Of a DNA stretch of 64,000 nt, positions 10,877 to 22,806 are shown piece after piece. Under the pieces are notes generated by a model, which had not been told where the DNA came from, did not search any database, and saw only the letters and a program-made list of their open reading frames with translations. The position numbers and the translations under genes were made by a program. This DNA is from Gremmenia infestans (Eukaryota > Ascomycota > Leotiomycetes > Helotiales > Hamatocanthoscyphaceae). The stretch spans positions 1,054,001 through 1,118,000 of the forward strand of contig JAFEVB010000004.1 of NCBI GenBank assembly GCA_032629725.1, written 5' to 3'. Numbering within the stretch: the first letter of the stretch is position 1; every line of letters begins with the position of its first letter.

Positions 10877-12303
10877 CTATCTCGTCGCAGCCACCTCATA
10901 AGTACTCGGCGCTGTACTTTCTACACCATGATATGACGTCTCATCTTCATCTGAACGTGTAGGCGGAGTCAACATCTGGTACTCTTCGTCTTCACCGCCG
11001 GTTACTCCCCGCTCCGCTTTGATCTCCCTCGTAGCAACAATCAGCTTCTTGCGGATCCACCAGCTGGCGAATACTACAGAGGTGCAGACATTAGTAAGAT
11101 ATACACACAATGATGGATGGCATTGCGAGGAAAGGTGACTTACCGCTGATTATCACTACGATACCTATCGCAACTACCTTTCCCCATTTCGCGGCTTTCG
11201 AGCCCTCGGAGCTGGGTGATCCGAGTGCTACGAAGACCATGGATTTGGGGAGGGAGAGTATCACGGTAGCCATGTAGACCCAGAATTTCATGCCTGTGCA
11301 TGAAAATAGAGGATTCGCAAGATCTGTAGATAGATACGATGTCAGTCGTCGCCCACACAGACAGCTGTGGAAATAAAAATACTTACGTGGGGGAACAATG
11401 CTGTATCGGATTACCAACACACCACGGAATCCAGCTTCCTGGGTGACTCTAGCAATGGCCGCCCACTTGACTTGTTGATCGATTTTCTTGTGAACGTAAT
11501 CGGTGAACAAATACTTGAAGGTAATACTGGCGCAAAGTTAGTTCCTCTCGCCATGAACTCTGCATGAACAAGCTAGAGACTCACAAGCATGCCGCTTCTC
11601 CAAAAACAGCCCCCGCACACGCAATCCCGATAGCAACGCCAAGCGGATACGTCAGCTATCAGCGCCGTCAGTTCAGACATCCAAACTTGACTCCCAACTC
11701 AGAACTTACACCAACAACAAGCTGCACAATCTCATGCCCAAACAACGGCGGAAAACTAAGAATCACCAAAATAAGTGTAGGCAGTGTCCAGGTCCACGAC
11801 TCCCTCTCCCGCAGCCAGTCCGTCAGCGGTTTAACCCAGCGCTCAAAATCCTTTTTATAAACCTCAAATAACACAGAGAGCACAATGGTTAGGATACCAA
11901 GAGGCACCATCCTACACGCCATATCGTGTCAGAGAGGAGGGTTAGTTAAATGGTGGCACGTGACAAACCAGTAAAGTCTCCGCTGCCATTTCTTACTCAA
12001 TTTCTTGTTTAGCAGCGAGGACGACTTGTTCTTCCATTTACTCTTCCTAAACGGTTCGGGTTGCGTCGTCGTCGGCGGTGGTGGGAAGTCTTGCGAGTGA
12101 TCGTACTGGTGGTGGAACTGGTGCGTCGAATCTAGGTGTTCGGGGATTGAGGCGTCGAAAGGGTCTGGTTCTGGGGCGGATGGGGCGCCATCAGGTCGGT
12201 AGGGCGCATATTGCCGGGGCGCGGGTCCGAGGTCCTGTTCTTGGGACGTGTGACTGACGGCCGCGACTTCTGGATAATCACTGATGTTGTGACTCCGGTC
12301 CAT
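10877..12303 (-). CDS. TVP38: TVP38/DedA-type Golgi membrane protein (SNARE-associated VTT domain)
   Basis: The start is the ATG at 12303 and about six exons follow, with clear junctions. Exon 1 ends at 11969 (RRLYW), exon 2 spans 11911-11710, and later exons carry LTYPLGVAIGIACAGAVFGE, then YVHKKIDQQVKWAAIARV, FRGVLVIRYSIVPP and FWVYMATVILSLP. The soluble, Pro- and His-rich N-terminus of about 110 residues ends in a basic patch next to the first membrane segment. The GxACAGxxxGE and FxxxxxxRYS..P pattern is typical of the VTT/DedA family, and yeast Tvp38 is a Golgi/late-vesicle protein of poorly defined function. The C-terminal tail is acidic and Ser/Thr-rich. Confidence 0.85.
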
Positions 12304-13458
12304 AGTTGGAGATGTGATGTGAGGTTGGTGAGGTTGGTGAGGTTGGTGAGGTGGTATGGTTGTGTTGTTGTGTTGTTGTTTTCTTTGAATGAAACTGAGT
12401 GTCGCTGCGTTTAGGTTTGGCCCGTGACTGCGCTACGCCCGTATACTGCGGATTCTAATTTTAGAAATTATGACTGCCGGTACTATGGAATGTGAATATA
12501 TACAAAGTATATATTAGTCGTAAGAGAAGACAGTTACCACCTTTTTGACGTACGTGCATTCTTATTGATTATATATTGAACTTGGATTATGTGTGATTAA
12601 AACTATATACATCGAGCGTTTACCTTAATCCCTTATCTGGACACTCCGAGAAGCTTAAGCTGATATATCGACGGCTTTCTCTTAGTAAGCACTATAGTAT
12701 CTAAAAGCGAAAAACAAAACCCGACATTATACATGCAAAGAGTCAGTTATATCTAATAGCTGAAACATAGGCTTAAACAGTGCCATGTAATATACTCAAT
12801 ATACATCTTGCTGGCGGCTGAGACTTTACTCCAATTCAGTGTGTAATATGCACGGACGTTGTAACCTCAAGCCGGATCAAACCATCAATTCGACTCTCCT
12901 ACGAGATATGAACCTGAAAGTGCGACATGCAACAAAAGCCGATTGTAACCAGAATAGGCAAGCCACATGTCGGAGGCTGTCCAGTCACATGACTCGGCAA
13001 AGATTCCCGGATCCGGCTTATTTATCGGCCGACTACCTTATGAATTAGTCTTACCATATTAGATACTAGGTCAAGACCGGAACTGTCCCTAACCTCCTTT
13101 ATACTCCGTTTTTCATCAGATTTTCCGCTTTTGCGGAATCTTACCCCGCGTACTCGGTACTCCGCATCTCACTATACCTCTTCGTCTATTGGCTATGACG
13201 CAAAGTCTAGTGTGGGGTTGGCTTTGTTATTAGTACGCATACGGCTTGTGTCGGCATACAATATAATACATCACCATAAGCACGATAAGAGTACCAACCG
13301 TACTTAAGGTCATGTTGGAAACCGACTTTCTACTTGTCATACGTGTTCATCCTGTTCAAGGAAATTTCAACCTTTGCTGATAGTCAGCTTGTGGTTTGTA
13401 AAATAAGTCTAATTCAAGTACTACATTCCATCTTGCTTTTTGTCAAAAGAACTCCAAA
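12304..13458. other. Divergent intergenic region, TVP38 / P450
   Basis: This AT-rich stretch of 1155 bases lies between two divergent start codons. Apart from the short tandem repeat at 12321-12351, no structured element or protein-like frame was recognised. Confidence 0.5.
12321..12351. repeat. GAGGTTGGT tandem repeat in TVP38 5' leader
   Basis: Three perfect 9-base units (GAGGTTGGT) plus a partial copy lie just upstream of the TVP38 ATG. Confidence 0.9.
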
Positions 13459-15135
13459 ATGTTTTTGTCGAGTATGGAAAATGGCCTCACAACCCTCTTA
13501 TTGTCCCTCTTTGCTTGGGTTCTCGCGGTATTCTCAGGATATGTAAGTGTCAAGAAACCGCATTCTATTCAGCCTTCCTAATAACCCACAGTTCATCCTC
13601 CTAACAATCTACCGCCTCTACTTCCATCCCCTTTCCAAATACCCAGGACCCTTTCTTGCCAAAGTCACAGATTGGCATTCTGTCTACCACGCCTGGAAGG
13701 GTGACCGGCATCTCGAGTTCTGGCGCTGTCACGAGATCTACGGTCCCATCGTCCGTTTCGGCCCAAACAGTCTCTCCTTTAACTCAAACTCCGCCCTGAA
13801 AACAATATACGGCCATCGAGCAAACGTCCAGAAATCTCAGTTCTATTCCGTATTCCCGCCTACGAAAGATACCTACAACACGCACAGTAGTATTGATAAA
13901 GCTAGTCACGCGCGCAAGAGAAGGGTGCTAAGTCATGCCTTTTCCGATGGCGCGGTTAAGAGTATGGAGAAGTATATTTTGGGGAACGTGAGGACATTCT
14001 GCTCTCGTCTTGGCGAGACAAAAGGGCAGAAAGGCTGGAGTGTACCGCAGAATATGGCGGATTGGTGTAATTACCTGACCTTCGATGTCATGGGGGACTT
14101 GTGTTTCGGGAAGGCGTTTGAGATGCTTGAGCATGAGGAGAATCATCATGTTATTGATCTGATTGGGAATGCGGCGCATATGCATTTGATTGTAAGCAAA
14201 ATCTACCCCCCAAAAATATTTGCTATAGCTAACAGGAGGAGTTGGGCACAAATCCTATGATCAAAACCCTGGGTCTTAATAAAGTTCTCTTCAGGAAGAT
14301 CTATAACATGAGAATGCAGTATATGGCATATAGCAAAGCCCAAGCGGGCGAGAGGAGCAAGATTGGACGCGAGACGGACAGGAAAGACTTCTTCTACTAC
14401 CTGCTTAACGCACGGGACCCAGAGACTGGAAAGGGGTTCTCGCCACAAGAGCTTTGGGGAGAAAGTAACCTCTTGATTATCGCTGGCTCAGACACAACAT
14501 CTACAGCACTAGCGTCTGCCTTCTTCTATCTCCCTCACAATCCCCGAACTCTTGAAAAATTGACCAATGAGATCCGGTCGGCGTTTGCGGAGGTGGAGGA
14601 TATCAAGTCTGGTCCTGCGCTCAACTCATGCACATACCTTCGAGCTGTTCTCGACGAGGGAATGCGTCTCTCACCACCCGTCGGCGGGATGCTTCCCCGT
14701 GAAGTCCTGGCTGGTGGAATCGATATCGACGGCGTGCATGTTCCCCAAGGCGCTGTAGTCGGAACACCTCACTATACGCTTCACCACAACCCAGCATATT
14801 TCCCCGCACCATTCCTATTCAACCCTGAGCGTTGGATCTCCGCTTCCTCTCCCGAAGTAACTGAAGAAACTGTCGCAATGGCGCAATCGGCATTTTGTCC
14901 CTTCAGTGTTGGTCCTAGAGGATGTATTGGGAAAGGGTTGGCATATACCGAGTTGTCTGAGAGTTTGGCGAGAGCGGTATTCATGTATGACATGAAGTTA
15001 GCTGAGGGCGTGAGAATTGGAGAAGGAAGACCGGATGCTGAGTGGGGGAGGCAGCGAACAGAGGAATATCAGTTGAAGGACTCGTTCACGAGCTGGAAGG
15101 ATGGTCCGTATGTACAATTTCGCGAGCGCGCGTAG
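13459..15135 (+). CDS. Cytochrome P450 monooxygenase (benzoate hydroxylase/averantin hydroxylase-like group)
   Basis: Exons 13459-13542, 13592-14191 and 14236-15135 join in phase to 527 residues. The start was chosen because MFLSSMENGLTT runs directly into the N-terminal membrane anchor LLLSLFAWVLAVF. Then come the Pro-rich hinge FHPLSKYPGP, the I-helix IAGSDTTSTAL, the ExxR motif EGMR, the NPERW segment and the haem loop FCPFSVGPRGCIGKG with its Cys at about 457. All residues required for activity are present. The substrate cannot be read from sequence; the family includes many secondary-metabolite and aromatic hydroxylases. No partner biosynthetic genes flank it: downstream are gene relics, upstream TVP38. 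Confidence 0.9.
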
Positions 15136-15579
15136 GGTATATGCAGGAAGGCATGACTCCGAAGTGGAATAGTATATATTCTAAGGGCATCCCCTTGAGC
15201 CTCAGCAGCTTCATCCTATACTAGGGAGACAAAGCAATTATCCTCTCGAAGTTCCGAGAGGGAATTCCATATGCACACTGAAGATTGGTCTTGAGAAAAG
15301 GGTGACTCACATATATGATCAATGCTGACCTTTTTGGCTGGAGAAGCGGGAGCTTGAACATAACCAGGGGGCAGATTGTTCTGAAGCTTGTCCCCTGAAA
15401 CCTGTTGCAAAGAGTAAACTGTACAGAGCTTTTGACCCATTTTGTTGTGGAATAAACCACCATAGCTCATGAGGAAGTCCTTTATTCGGTTTGTCTTCAA
15501 TGACGTTCGTGACACTCGGGTAGCCCAGTGCCTGCTTCAAGTCTGAAGGAAGGGGCTGAGGACAACTCCAAGATTTGTG
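15136..15579. other. Intergenic after P450
   Basis: The P450 3' UTR and the sequence leading into the F-box-like relic lie here. Two overlapping minus-strand frames of 73-99 codons (15216-15540) match nothing recognisable. Confidence 0.4.
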
Positions 15580-16329
15580 ATGTCTCCACGCTTCATTAGA
15601 AATTGGAATCTTTTTACACAGGACAGCGCTGAGAAATCAAGTACCTCAAGTATTACATCTTGTTCCCTCACCAAAATTGTTCCAGCAAATCAAGGTTTGG
15701 CGAAGCTTCTGTCATGGCCAGAAGCTCTGAAATCTCTTCTTTACGAATTCAAACTTTCTGGTAGTTTCTTCGACCCTGTGTCTTTAGAAGGAACTGCACT
15801 ATCATCGCAAGAACGCAACCTTGAAGAGCTGTTCATCTACGGCGATTACGAAGGTGACTCCAGCGGATTCGAGCCAACCGAAACCATCGACCTTCTTTTG
15901 TTCACCAACCTGAAGTATATTGGGCTCCCACTTGTTTTCCTATTCATATCTCAGGAGGATGCGACTTTTCGTCATATCTCCGTTTCCACTGCGGCAATAT
16001 CGAAGATTCTTCCGCCTACTCTTGAGGAGCTACAGATCGAGATAGCTGATGAATGCCATGGGTCGAGCTACTTCACACTCGACCCCGATAACGATGATGT
16101 AAGGCTTCATCCGGAGGAGTTGAGCGCCTTCATTTGTGAAATTGTCAAAAATAAGGCGACGCAATTCACAAGACTGCGGTCAATTATATTTTGGCAACAC
16201 GGCCCTGGTATCTGGCCGGAGATCTTTACTTTAGAAGACGAAGAAGGTGCTGGTGAGGTAGTTGCTTGCAAAGCGGCCAATGTCTATATTTATTGGGATA
16301 GAATCCATGCACCGTCGTTGTTTGGTTAA
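15580..16329 (+). pseudogene. F-box/LRR-type protein, C-terminal remnant
   Basis: From the ATG at 15580 a 249-codon frame runs to TAA. It contains SSITSCSLTKIVPANQGLAKLLSWPEALKS split across two blocks, followed by a leucine-rich body (NLEELFIYGDYEG, LKYIGLPLVFLF, LPPTLEELQIEI). This matches the C-terminal half of the numerous F-box proteins of helotialean fungi. In that family an N-terminal F-box and further residues are expected, and none is found upstream in any frame. It is most likely a truncated relic, though a missed upstream exon is possible. An NmrA-like relic follows immediately. Confidence 0.5.
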
Positions 16330-16474
16330 TAGCAGCAAAAAATGAGGTGGCATGACCTGGTTTGTAAGTGCAAATATTGTCTCTTGCATTTCTGAAGCCT
16401 TTTCCACTTGGGTAGAGCAGACTTGAGCAGTTCATAGCGCAAACCTTTCGTTTGGGACACAACTGCTGTCTTAG

Positions 16475-16786
16475 AAGAGATATAGAGACTCGGACAATTT
16501 TAATGATTCCATTCTTACTGAGCCAGACAAATACGAAGGTAAGACATTCTGCGCCACTAAGACAATATATGCCTTAGAGGAGATAGTTGTCATTCTTTCG
16601 AATATGACGGGCAAGACTTTCATATATGAGCAGATCTCACTTGAGGAGTTTAGTGACAACCAGCCCTATCTTACAAGGCATAGACAAAGAAGAACTCGAG
16701 TTGACATATCTGGTGTAAAATGTAATTTGATTTTTGAGTGTGAAAAGATCGACGAAGTGATCCTGCATGTTTTGACATTCAAATAA
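16475..16786 (+). pseudogene. NmrA-like family protein, C-terminal remnant
   Basis: An ATG-less frame encodes ILTEPDKYEGKTFCATK and ALEEIVVILSNMTGKTFIYE, then QISLEEFSDN. This is the family pattern in which YxGKxxxAA..xxTxxEIxxxxSxxTGKxVxY is followed by Q.P.EEF. The Rossmann-fold half (GATGxxG) is absent upstream, and the sequence after SLEEFSDN no longer resembles the family. An apparently intact NmrA-like gene lies at 58424-59599. Confidence 0.6.
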
Positions 16787-16891
16787 CGGTCGCTTTACCT
16801 CGCCCAGCATCCAGGGAAACGTCATAGATCAAATGCATGTACTTTTGACCCATCAAACACCTGAGCGCTACTGTGTATGCCGATCTTGATC

Positions 16892-18111
16892 CTAGAAATA
16901 TCCAAATACCAGACCAATAATCATCAAAAGATGAACCAAGACCAGACTTCCCTGGCCATTTCGAGCCGCACCCGCTCTATTCGACAACACCGCTGGCGTG
17001 CCCGTAATATTGACCTTCTCATCAATTCCGCACACAACTTCACAACCCTTTTCCTTCTCCCCTTTTCTCTTCACCATTCCCCTCTTATCCGTTGGCCCAG
17101 CATAAGGCCCACTGGTATTAAACACCACCTCAACCCACTGAATCTGCAAGAATGCCTCATCATACGTACTCATATTCCCCGTCCACACCCCTCCATCACT
17201 CCAGATATTGACACACAACCCTGCCGGATCCCTAGGCGTCTGAAACCCAATATCCGCCACGCTTGCACCATTCACATACCAACTCGTCATCCCCGGCATC
17301 CAATCCACACGATACGTATTCCACGCCGTCCAATCCCGTCCCTGCGGAATAGACACATTGCGCGTCGCTTCCGGGACATCATCGCCGGTCTGCGCGTCTT
17401 GCGACGGCTGGTTCGTATATTGGACTGCGTTGCGGGCGCCGCGGGTTAGTATTTCGATATCGGCTTCTTGGACGCTTGAGGGCGAGGGCGTGGTGTGTCG
17501 GTAGGTGAAGATGCCTGCACAGGCACCTGGAGAGCCGATTACACGTGCGCGGAAACGTGCAGATAGATACTGGTAGTTTTTTTTCCACGGAGTCGATCTC
17601 GCTGGTTGACTGGAACGTGGGGAGGCGAGCGGTGCGGAGGGTGAGGAAGGTTGCGTAGGAAGGGTCGGTGTCGTTGCTTTTCTCTATGGGGGATTTGTTA
17701 GTGATTCGGTAGAGCTTCAAAGAGGGGTGAGATACCAATGTAAATGTTGTTTGGAGAGTTGACTCGCAGTGTTGGTGAATCGCCCGAAGCAACATCATCA
17801 CTGTTGTTCCAGTTCTGGATAGCCCAATCGTTCCTCCAAGCTTCGTTGGTAAAGAAATTTGAAGTGGCGAGGGCATTGGTTGCATTTGTGATATTGGGGA
17901 TCAGCGCAGGGCCTTCTGGGGATATTGATGGGACGTTTCTGTAGTCGAGGAAACGGTGAGAAGTGAAGTAGCCAGCCGATGAGCCATTTGTTTGAAAACA
18001 AGAGCATTCATTACCGCTGTCTGTTTGTGCGAACGTCAGTCTCAGGATGGAAGAGAGCAATATGATAACTACGATGCTCGATGCAAGCCCACTTGTTGAT
18101 GCTGTGAACAT
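16892..18111 (-). pseudogene. GH16-type glucanase, GPI-anchor-like, interrupted by a frameshift in an A-run
   Basis: The ATG at 18111 opens a signal peptide (about residues 1-33: SGLASSIVVIILLSSILRL) and the mature part begins near QTDSGNECSC. Exon 1 ends at 17736 and exon 2 starts at 17683 (phase 1). Exon 2 reads EIDSVEK and then leaves frame at a run of eight A (plus strand eight T, 17577-17584). With seven A the frame would continue into the tract that carries the GH16 catalytic pattern EADIEILTRG and WTAWNTYRVDW. It ends in a hydrophobic tail LVLVHLLMIIGLVFGYF suited to a GPI signal. GH16 enzymes act on wall beta-glucans. The one-base change may be a real mutation or a homopolymer sequencing error; everything else looks intact. 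Confidence 0.75.
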
Positions 18112-19050
18112 GATGGGATTTGGATAATGCAATTCTAGATGAAGGAAGCAAAATGAAAAACAAGAGAGGGAAAGTGAATCGGCATCGCCTCTATATAAAC
18201 CATGGATCACTGAATAATCTTTGACAGACTGCCATGGCTGTAGGACACAATTTAACAGTCGTAACGTCCATTCCATACTCCCGAGACACCACAACAGACT
18301 TGAAAGATGCAGAGGAGCCGAGATAGAAAGAGAGTAAATATCATAAACGTCGCGTCCGGTGGTATTTGATATTCATAGTATGCCCACTTGGGTATTGAAG
18401 CCATCACCATAGCATTTCGGGTTGTTGCGTGAAGTGAAGTCAAGAGCCGTTAGGGGCGCTATGGCTGTGGTGCAACGGTAGGTCTATATACCCCACCAAG
18501 CCAGCTGCAAGTACCCTAGGTACAGTACCTAGTACCGGTCCGGTAAATATCAAACGGGCTGTATCCATCCAGCAGCTGCTGTAATCTACCATGTACGTCC
18601 GTGATACTTCTGTTCAATCTATAAAAATGTCAACAATCTTGTATTTTCGTGGGGAATAGCATGGGCTGGTCAAACCGGATCTTTGAGACATCTGTGTAAA
18701 CCTATGAAGTACACAGATAATCATGGAGAGACTCAGAAGGTGCGCTTCATCGAGTGTTTCCATGGATCCATAGCGGAAACAGCAGCGTGGGTAATTAGAT
18801 GGGCAGGATGATAATCCATAGTAGTAGTTATGATCATTCTCTATAAAAGCCCGAGGTACTATATCTAAAGACTTGTTGGTCTCTTATAAACAAACAATGA
18901 TCCCTTAGAATCTAATGCCGTCCTGAACTTTTAAGGTAGTGTTATGCCTAGGCCAAACCTAATCCCAAGATTTCGGAAGTGGGGGGATATAACCCCACAT
19001 CATCATTCCACAACCTCATCTCATCTCACCTCCACCTCCACAACCACCCA
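18112..19050. other. Divergent intergenic region, GH16 / GNA1
   Basis: About 940 bases lie between divergent starts. Apart from the possible TATA element near 18196, no further gene or repeat was seen. Confidence 0.5.
18193..18200 (-). promoter_or_regulatory. Possible TATA element of the GH16 gene
   Basis: Read on the minus strand, TTTATATAG lies about 80 bases upstream of the ATG at 18111, a usual spacing for a secreted-enzyme gene. Confidence 0.35.
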
Positions 19051-19758
19051 ATGTTAAACATGTCTCTCCACTACACCGAAACCCTCATCCCATCCTCCCT
19101 AATCACCCCATCAATCCAGTCCCTCCTTCCCAAAGGTTATACGTTCCGCTCTTTACGGCGCTCGGACTACAAACTCGGCCATCTCGACGTCCTTGCGGAT
19201 TTAGCGCATATCGGCGATATAAGTGAGGCGGAATGGACTGAGCGCTTCGATTACTTGGCGAAGTGTCAGGGTACTTATTTTGTGCTTGTTATTGTGGAGG
19301 CTGGTGATAATGAATGTGATGAGGAGAAGAGGATTGTAGGGACGGGGACGCTGGTTGTGGAGAGGAAGTTGTGAGTATCCTCTCCTTCCCAGTAATAGTG
19401 AGAGAGAATTGCAAGGAATTTGGAAAAGAGGCTAATGAGGTGATTAAAATGAAAAGTTTATTCAAACTGGGAATTCAAGGGCATATCGAAGACATTGGTA
19501 TCAAAGCTGATCAGCAGGGTAAGGGGCTAGGTATCAAAATGCTCAACGCCTTGGACTCCATTGCCAAAGATGTTGGGTGCTACAAGGTAGGTCTTGCTAA
19601 TCTTTGATGAAGAAGTGCTAATACTATGTTTTCCCCTAAAGACTATCCTTGACTGCTCTGCAAAGAATGAAGGATTTTATGTTAAGTGTGGGTATGAGAA
19701 GGCAGGAACGGAGATGCAACATTATTTCAATGACGAGGCTGTTAAGTATCATGTATAA
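19051..19758 (+). CDS. GNA1: Glucosamine 6-phosphate N-acetyltransferase
   Basis: Exons 19051-19370, 19457-19586 and 19642-19758 give 188 residues. The cytosolic GNAT enzyme acetylates glucosamine 6-phosphate with acetyl-CoA on the way to UDP-GlcNAc for chitin, GPI anchors and N-glycans. Diagnostic segments are LPKGYTFRSLRRSDY, GTGTLVVERKF, GHIEDIGIKADQQGKGLG (acetyl-CoA-binding R/QxxGxG/A motif), ALDSIAKDVGCYK and LDCSAKNEGFYVKCGYEKAG. The first ATG is at 19051 and a second, equally possible, at 19060. The splice joining ERKF to LFKLGIQ restores the family alignment, which supports the 86-base first intron. Confidence 0.92.
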
Positions 19759-20752
19759 ATGCAATTTCGTTATTTCTTTGATGTTGCGGGAAGCCTTTGT
19801 AAAGTTATTCGATACATTTTCCCGAAACTCCTTTTCAGGCAGATACGCGTGAAAGGGCAATGCCTGATGAGGAGAATAATCTAGTTGAGATTTCTTTTCA
19901 GTAAATCATAGAGTAGCGCCTTCCAGAACCTATTAAAGATTTCGGATATAAGTATTTCTAAATTAAATGCAATAGAAAAGTCAGAGTGCCGAGCGCGTCG
20001 GGGCTTTTCCCAAGAACTATGAAGTCTTCTCATTCAATATTCCATTCTTATACCCAAGCGAGCATACTCTCTGTGTTTCCAACAATGCAAGTCGAGCCAT
20101 CATTGTTTGGGCTGTCTTCTCTACATACTTTCAAAGACATGATTCGTTAAAAGTTCAAGAAAGCTTGTCTTCGTTAGCAGCTTGCAGCTACTTTGTTGCC
20201 TCCGGAGGTAGTGAAGCATCATGATCCTTTACTTCGCCACATACTTCCGAATGTCAGGTATGTCTCTGAATACTGATAAATGGAGACAGCTAACGCAATA
20301 ACAGTCTCTAAAGCTCATTGGAGTACCTTTAGGTTTTCAGGCGCTAAGCTTAGATGACAGTTATGTGGGCAGCTACATCTCAAGTGATCTGGAAGTCTCT
20401 CTATGCACCGCCATATCACACCCACTCCTTGAGGGTTGTTCCTAGATTTTGGTCGTTCAATGCCCTTAGAAAATCCCTCACATTGCCATGCTAAATAAAA
20501 GATACTTGACTTTCCAGGATAACGACGTACGTATATTGACTCTATTGAGCGGGCTATTCTTTACCTATACGCATCGCTTGAACCCTCTCCTCCACCACTC
20601 CTTCCCGATCGAGAATTATCTACCACCATCGATTCACCTTCTAGTCATTCTACTTCTGAACAACACAACAATATTTTTTTAAAACAATCGCCACAACACA
20701 CCCACCACTACCAACTTCATGGCATTTGGTATCCTTTCAACCCCTACCAAAT
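19759..20752. other. Intergenic, one orphan open stretch
   Basis: A plus-strand frame without an ATG at about 19980-20221 encodes some 80 residues, including NYEVFSFNIPFLYPSEH, and ends at TGA. It is not recognised and may be a relic. The rest, including the CT-rich stretch at 20580-20710, looks like the promoter of the next gene. Confidence 0.4.
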
Positions 20753-22806
20753 ATGTCTCCCAATCCTACCACGAGCACGGATACCTCCAATATTGGTGAA
20801 GACTCGCCATCCTCTTCAAAAAACAGCCCTTCGAGGATCATGTGCTGCAGCGAGGTCAGACAATACAAAAGAAAGGTCGACAACGATGACGAGACACAGG
20901 ATATCCTCGATCAATTCAAAGACCAGGTTGGTGGCAAAGCCCCGCAACGACGTCTGGAGAGTTCACGACAGGTCCCATGGCCCTCATACATCCACATATT
21001 TGCCGTCGTCAGCAATCACTCTCGGGGGTCAAAGAAGTTGAAAGGGACAAGCTTCTATGCCTTCCAAAACAGTGTACGACGCGGCCCAGAGATTGTTCTG
21101 ATTCCGGAGGAATGCATGCTGGAGGTCGTCGGAACTCAGCAGGCGTTGAACATGAAGAAGTCATGCTTGGTCAGACAGCCAGGAGGACTGGAACTATCCT
21201 GCAAAAAACACCTCGATACCATATATACAGTCTATATGCTGCGTTGGCAGAAGTTGCCCAAGCTGACGGTTGATGAACCTCCTCCCCCACCTCTATTCCC
21301 TGACGACGACTACGATATCTACATGAACGACTACCCGGAGGAGCCTGATATGGGAAATACCAACGCACAAGATCATCTTCAAGCCTCTGAAGATGAAAAT
21401 ATGGCCGTAGGTACACTCTCGATGTCCCCGAATCATACCCTCCGGCAAGATTCCAACGACTTCCCTACAGAATATGATCCCCTCGAAATCCATCGATTCA
21501 CCTGGAATTCAAGCTTACCACGGCCGGAACTTGCTTCGGATCACTTCTTGAATAGTGGTCCGACTCCAGCATTTCAACAACGCATGAATACCGTTCTCGA
21601 TCGCATTATGAAAATACCTCAAAACCTGAGTTTTCCACCAGAATTACAGGCGGCACTCGACCACCTCACCCAGAAACCTTCCACTCCCAGCCATCCGCTT
21701 CTAGGTCCCCGCCCTGTCCGCATGGCTTATATTCAGGAAAGGTTGGACAGATTGAATACGCTTAATTCTTCAGAATTGGAAGCCGCTGTCGGAAATGCGC
21801 CTGCGAACTTCGAAGCAGCAATGTTAACAATCGTCGAAGACGCTGCCAGAGAAGCCGCCAATTTGTACTCAGATCTCCAAACCCAGACCAGAGCCACAGC
21901 TGGTACACCAAAAACTAGACAAACACCACGACCTTCTTCCCATAGATCTGGTCTAACTTTAATGTCGCCTGCAGAACGTACAGAGCAATACTCACCCACT
22001 CCGCGCACCAAGAAGCCATCGGCACAGGTAATACCTCACAGCCGAGATGCTGGACCAAGCATCCTCCCTCTAAAAGCTGGCATGGCATCAAAAAAACGAA
22101 AGCCATTACCGATTACACCTCCCTCGAAAGTCAAACGTCATGCTCATGTGGTTAATGCTCAAACGCAAAGTATACTCCTTCCCAAAATTGGCATACCATC
22201 GACACAAGAAACACCATCACCGTCTCCACGTCCTTCCAAACAAAACCCCACCCCTGTCAGCGGTACAGGGTCAAGCACGTTCGATTCCCAATGTGTCTTG
22301 GTAACAAAAGAGGGTATACCAATTGGAGACCCATTTTCAGAGAAGTCATCCATGAGTCCCCTTGCTTCTACTTCGATGCTTGGTGGAGCATCAGACCCAG
22401 CAGTATCCCCACTACATGATTCTTCTGCTCGAATCAAACAAGCTTCGACCTTAAGTACTGACTCGCTCACTTTACAATCTGATTCATCTTCTGAGGCAAG
22501 CGAAGAGTTAAGTGAAGAAAGAATTACTTGTTACCGACACCCAACGAAACTGGTACCAGCGAGTGTGAGCAAACCTTTTCTTCCTTTGCCTCCTTTTCTA
22601 GGCCTATGTTGGATCTACCGTTGTTTTTTATCTCTTCTAGTTTGCTTTCTTACCGAGGTCTCCATACTAAAATATTGTAGGAAATTGATATCGATCCGAA
22701 GACAAAGAAGCCGTTTAAAACTTGTAATGCATGCAGAGAAAAGGCCAAACAGTCTAGCGCCCGACGGAGAAACAAGCAGTTAAAGTCTGGCGAAGAGGTA
22801 GAGTAG
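20753..22806 (+). CDS. Protein of unknown function with C-terminal Cys/His zinc-type motif
   Basis: Exons 20753-22564 and 22681-22806 join in phase to 645 residues. The start is the ATG of MSPNPTTSTDT. Residues about 70-165 form a compact conserved-looking block (WPSYIHIFAVVSNHSRGSKK, YAFQNSVRRGPEIVLIPEE). A long Ser/Thr/Pro-rich and probably disordered region follows, with basic patches such as SKKRKPLPITPPSKVKRH. The last 50 residues carry CYRHP, then across the intron KPFKTCNACREKAKQSSARR. The spaced pair C-x2-H ... C-x2-C looks like a small zinc site followed by an Arg-rich helix, as in fungal nuclear proteins. Splicing is needed to form the motif; without it the frame runs on into a hydrophobic stretch. 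A nuclear role is inferred only. Confidence 0.75.

Noticed and set aside
13459..18111. Secondary-metabolite cluster around the P450
   Set aside because: No backbone synthase, transporter or tailoring partner is adjacent; neighbours are TVP38, relics and GH16.
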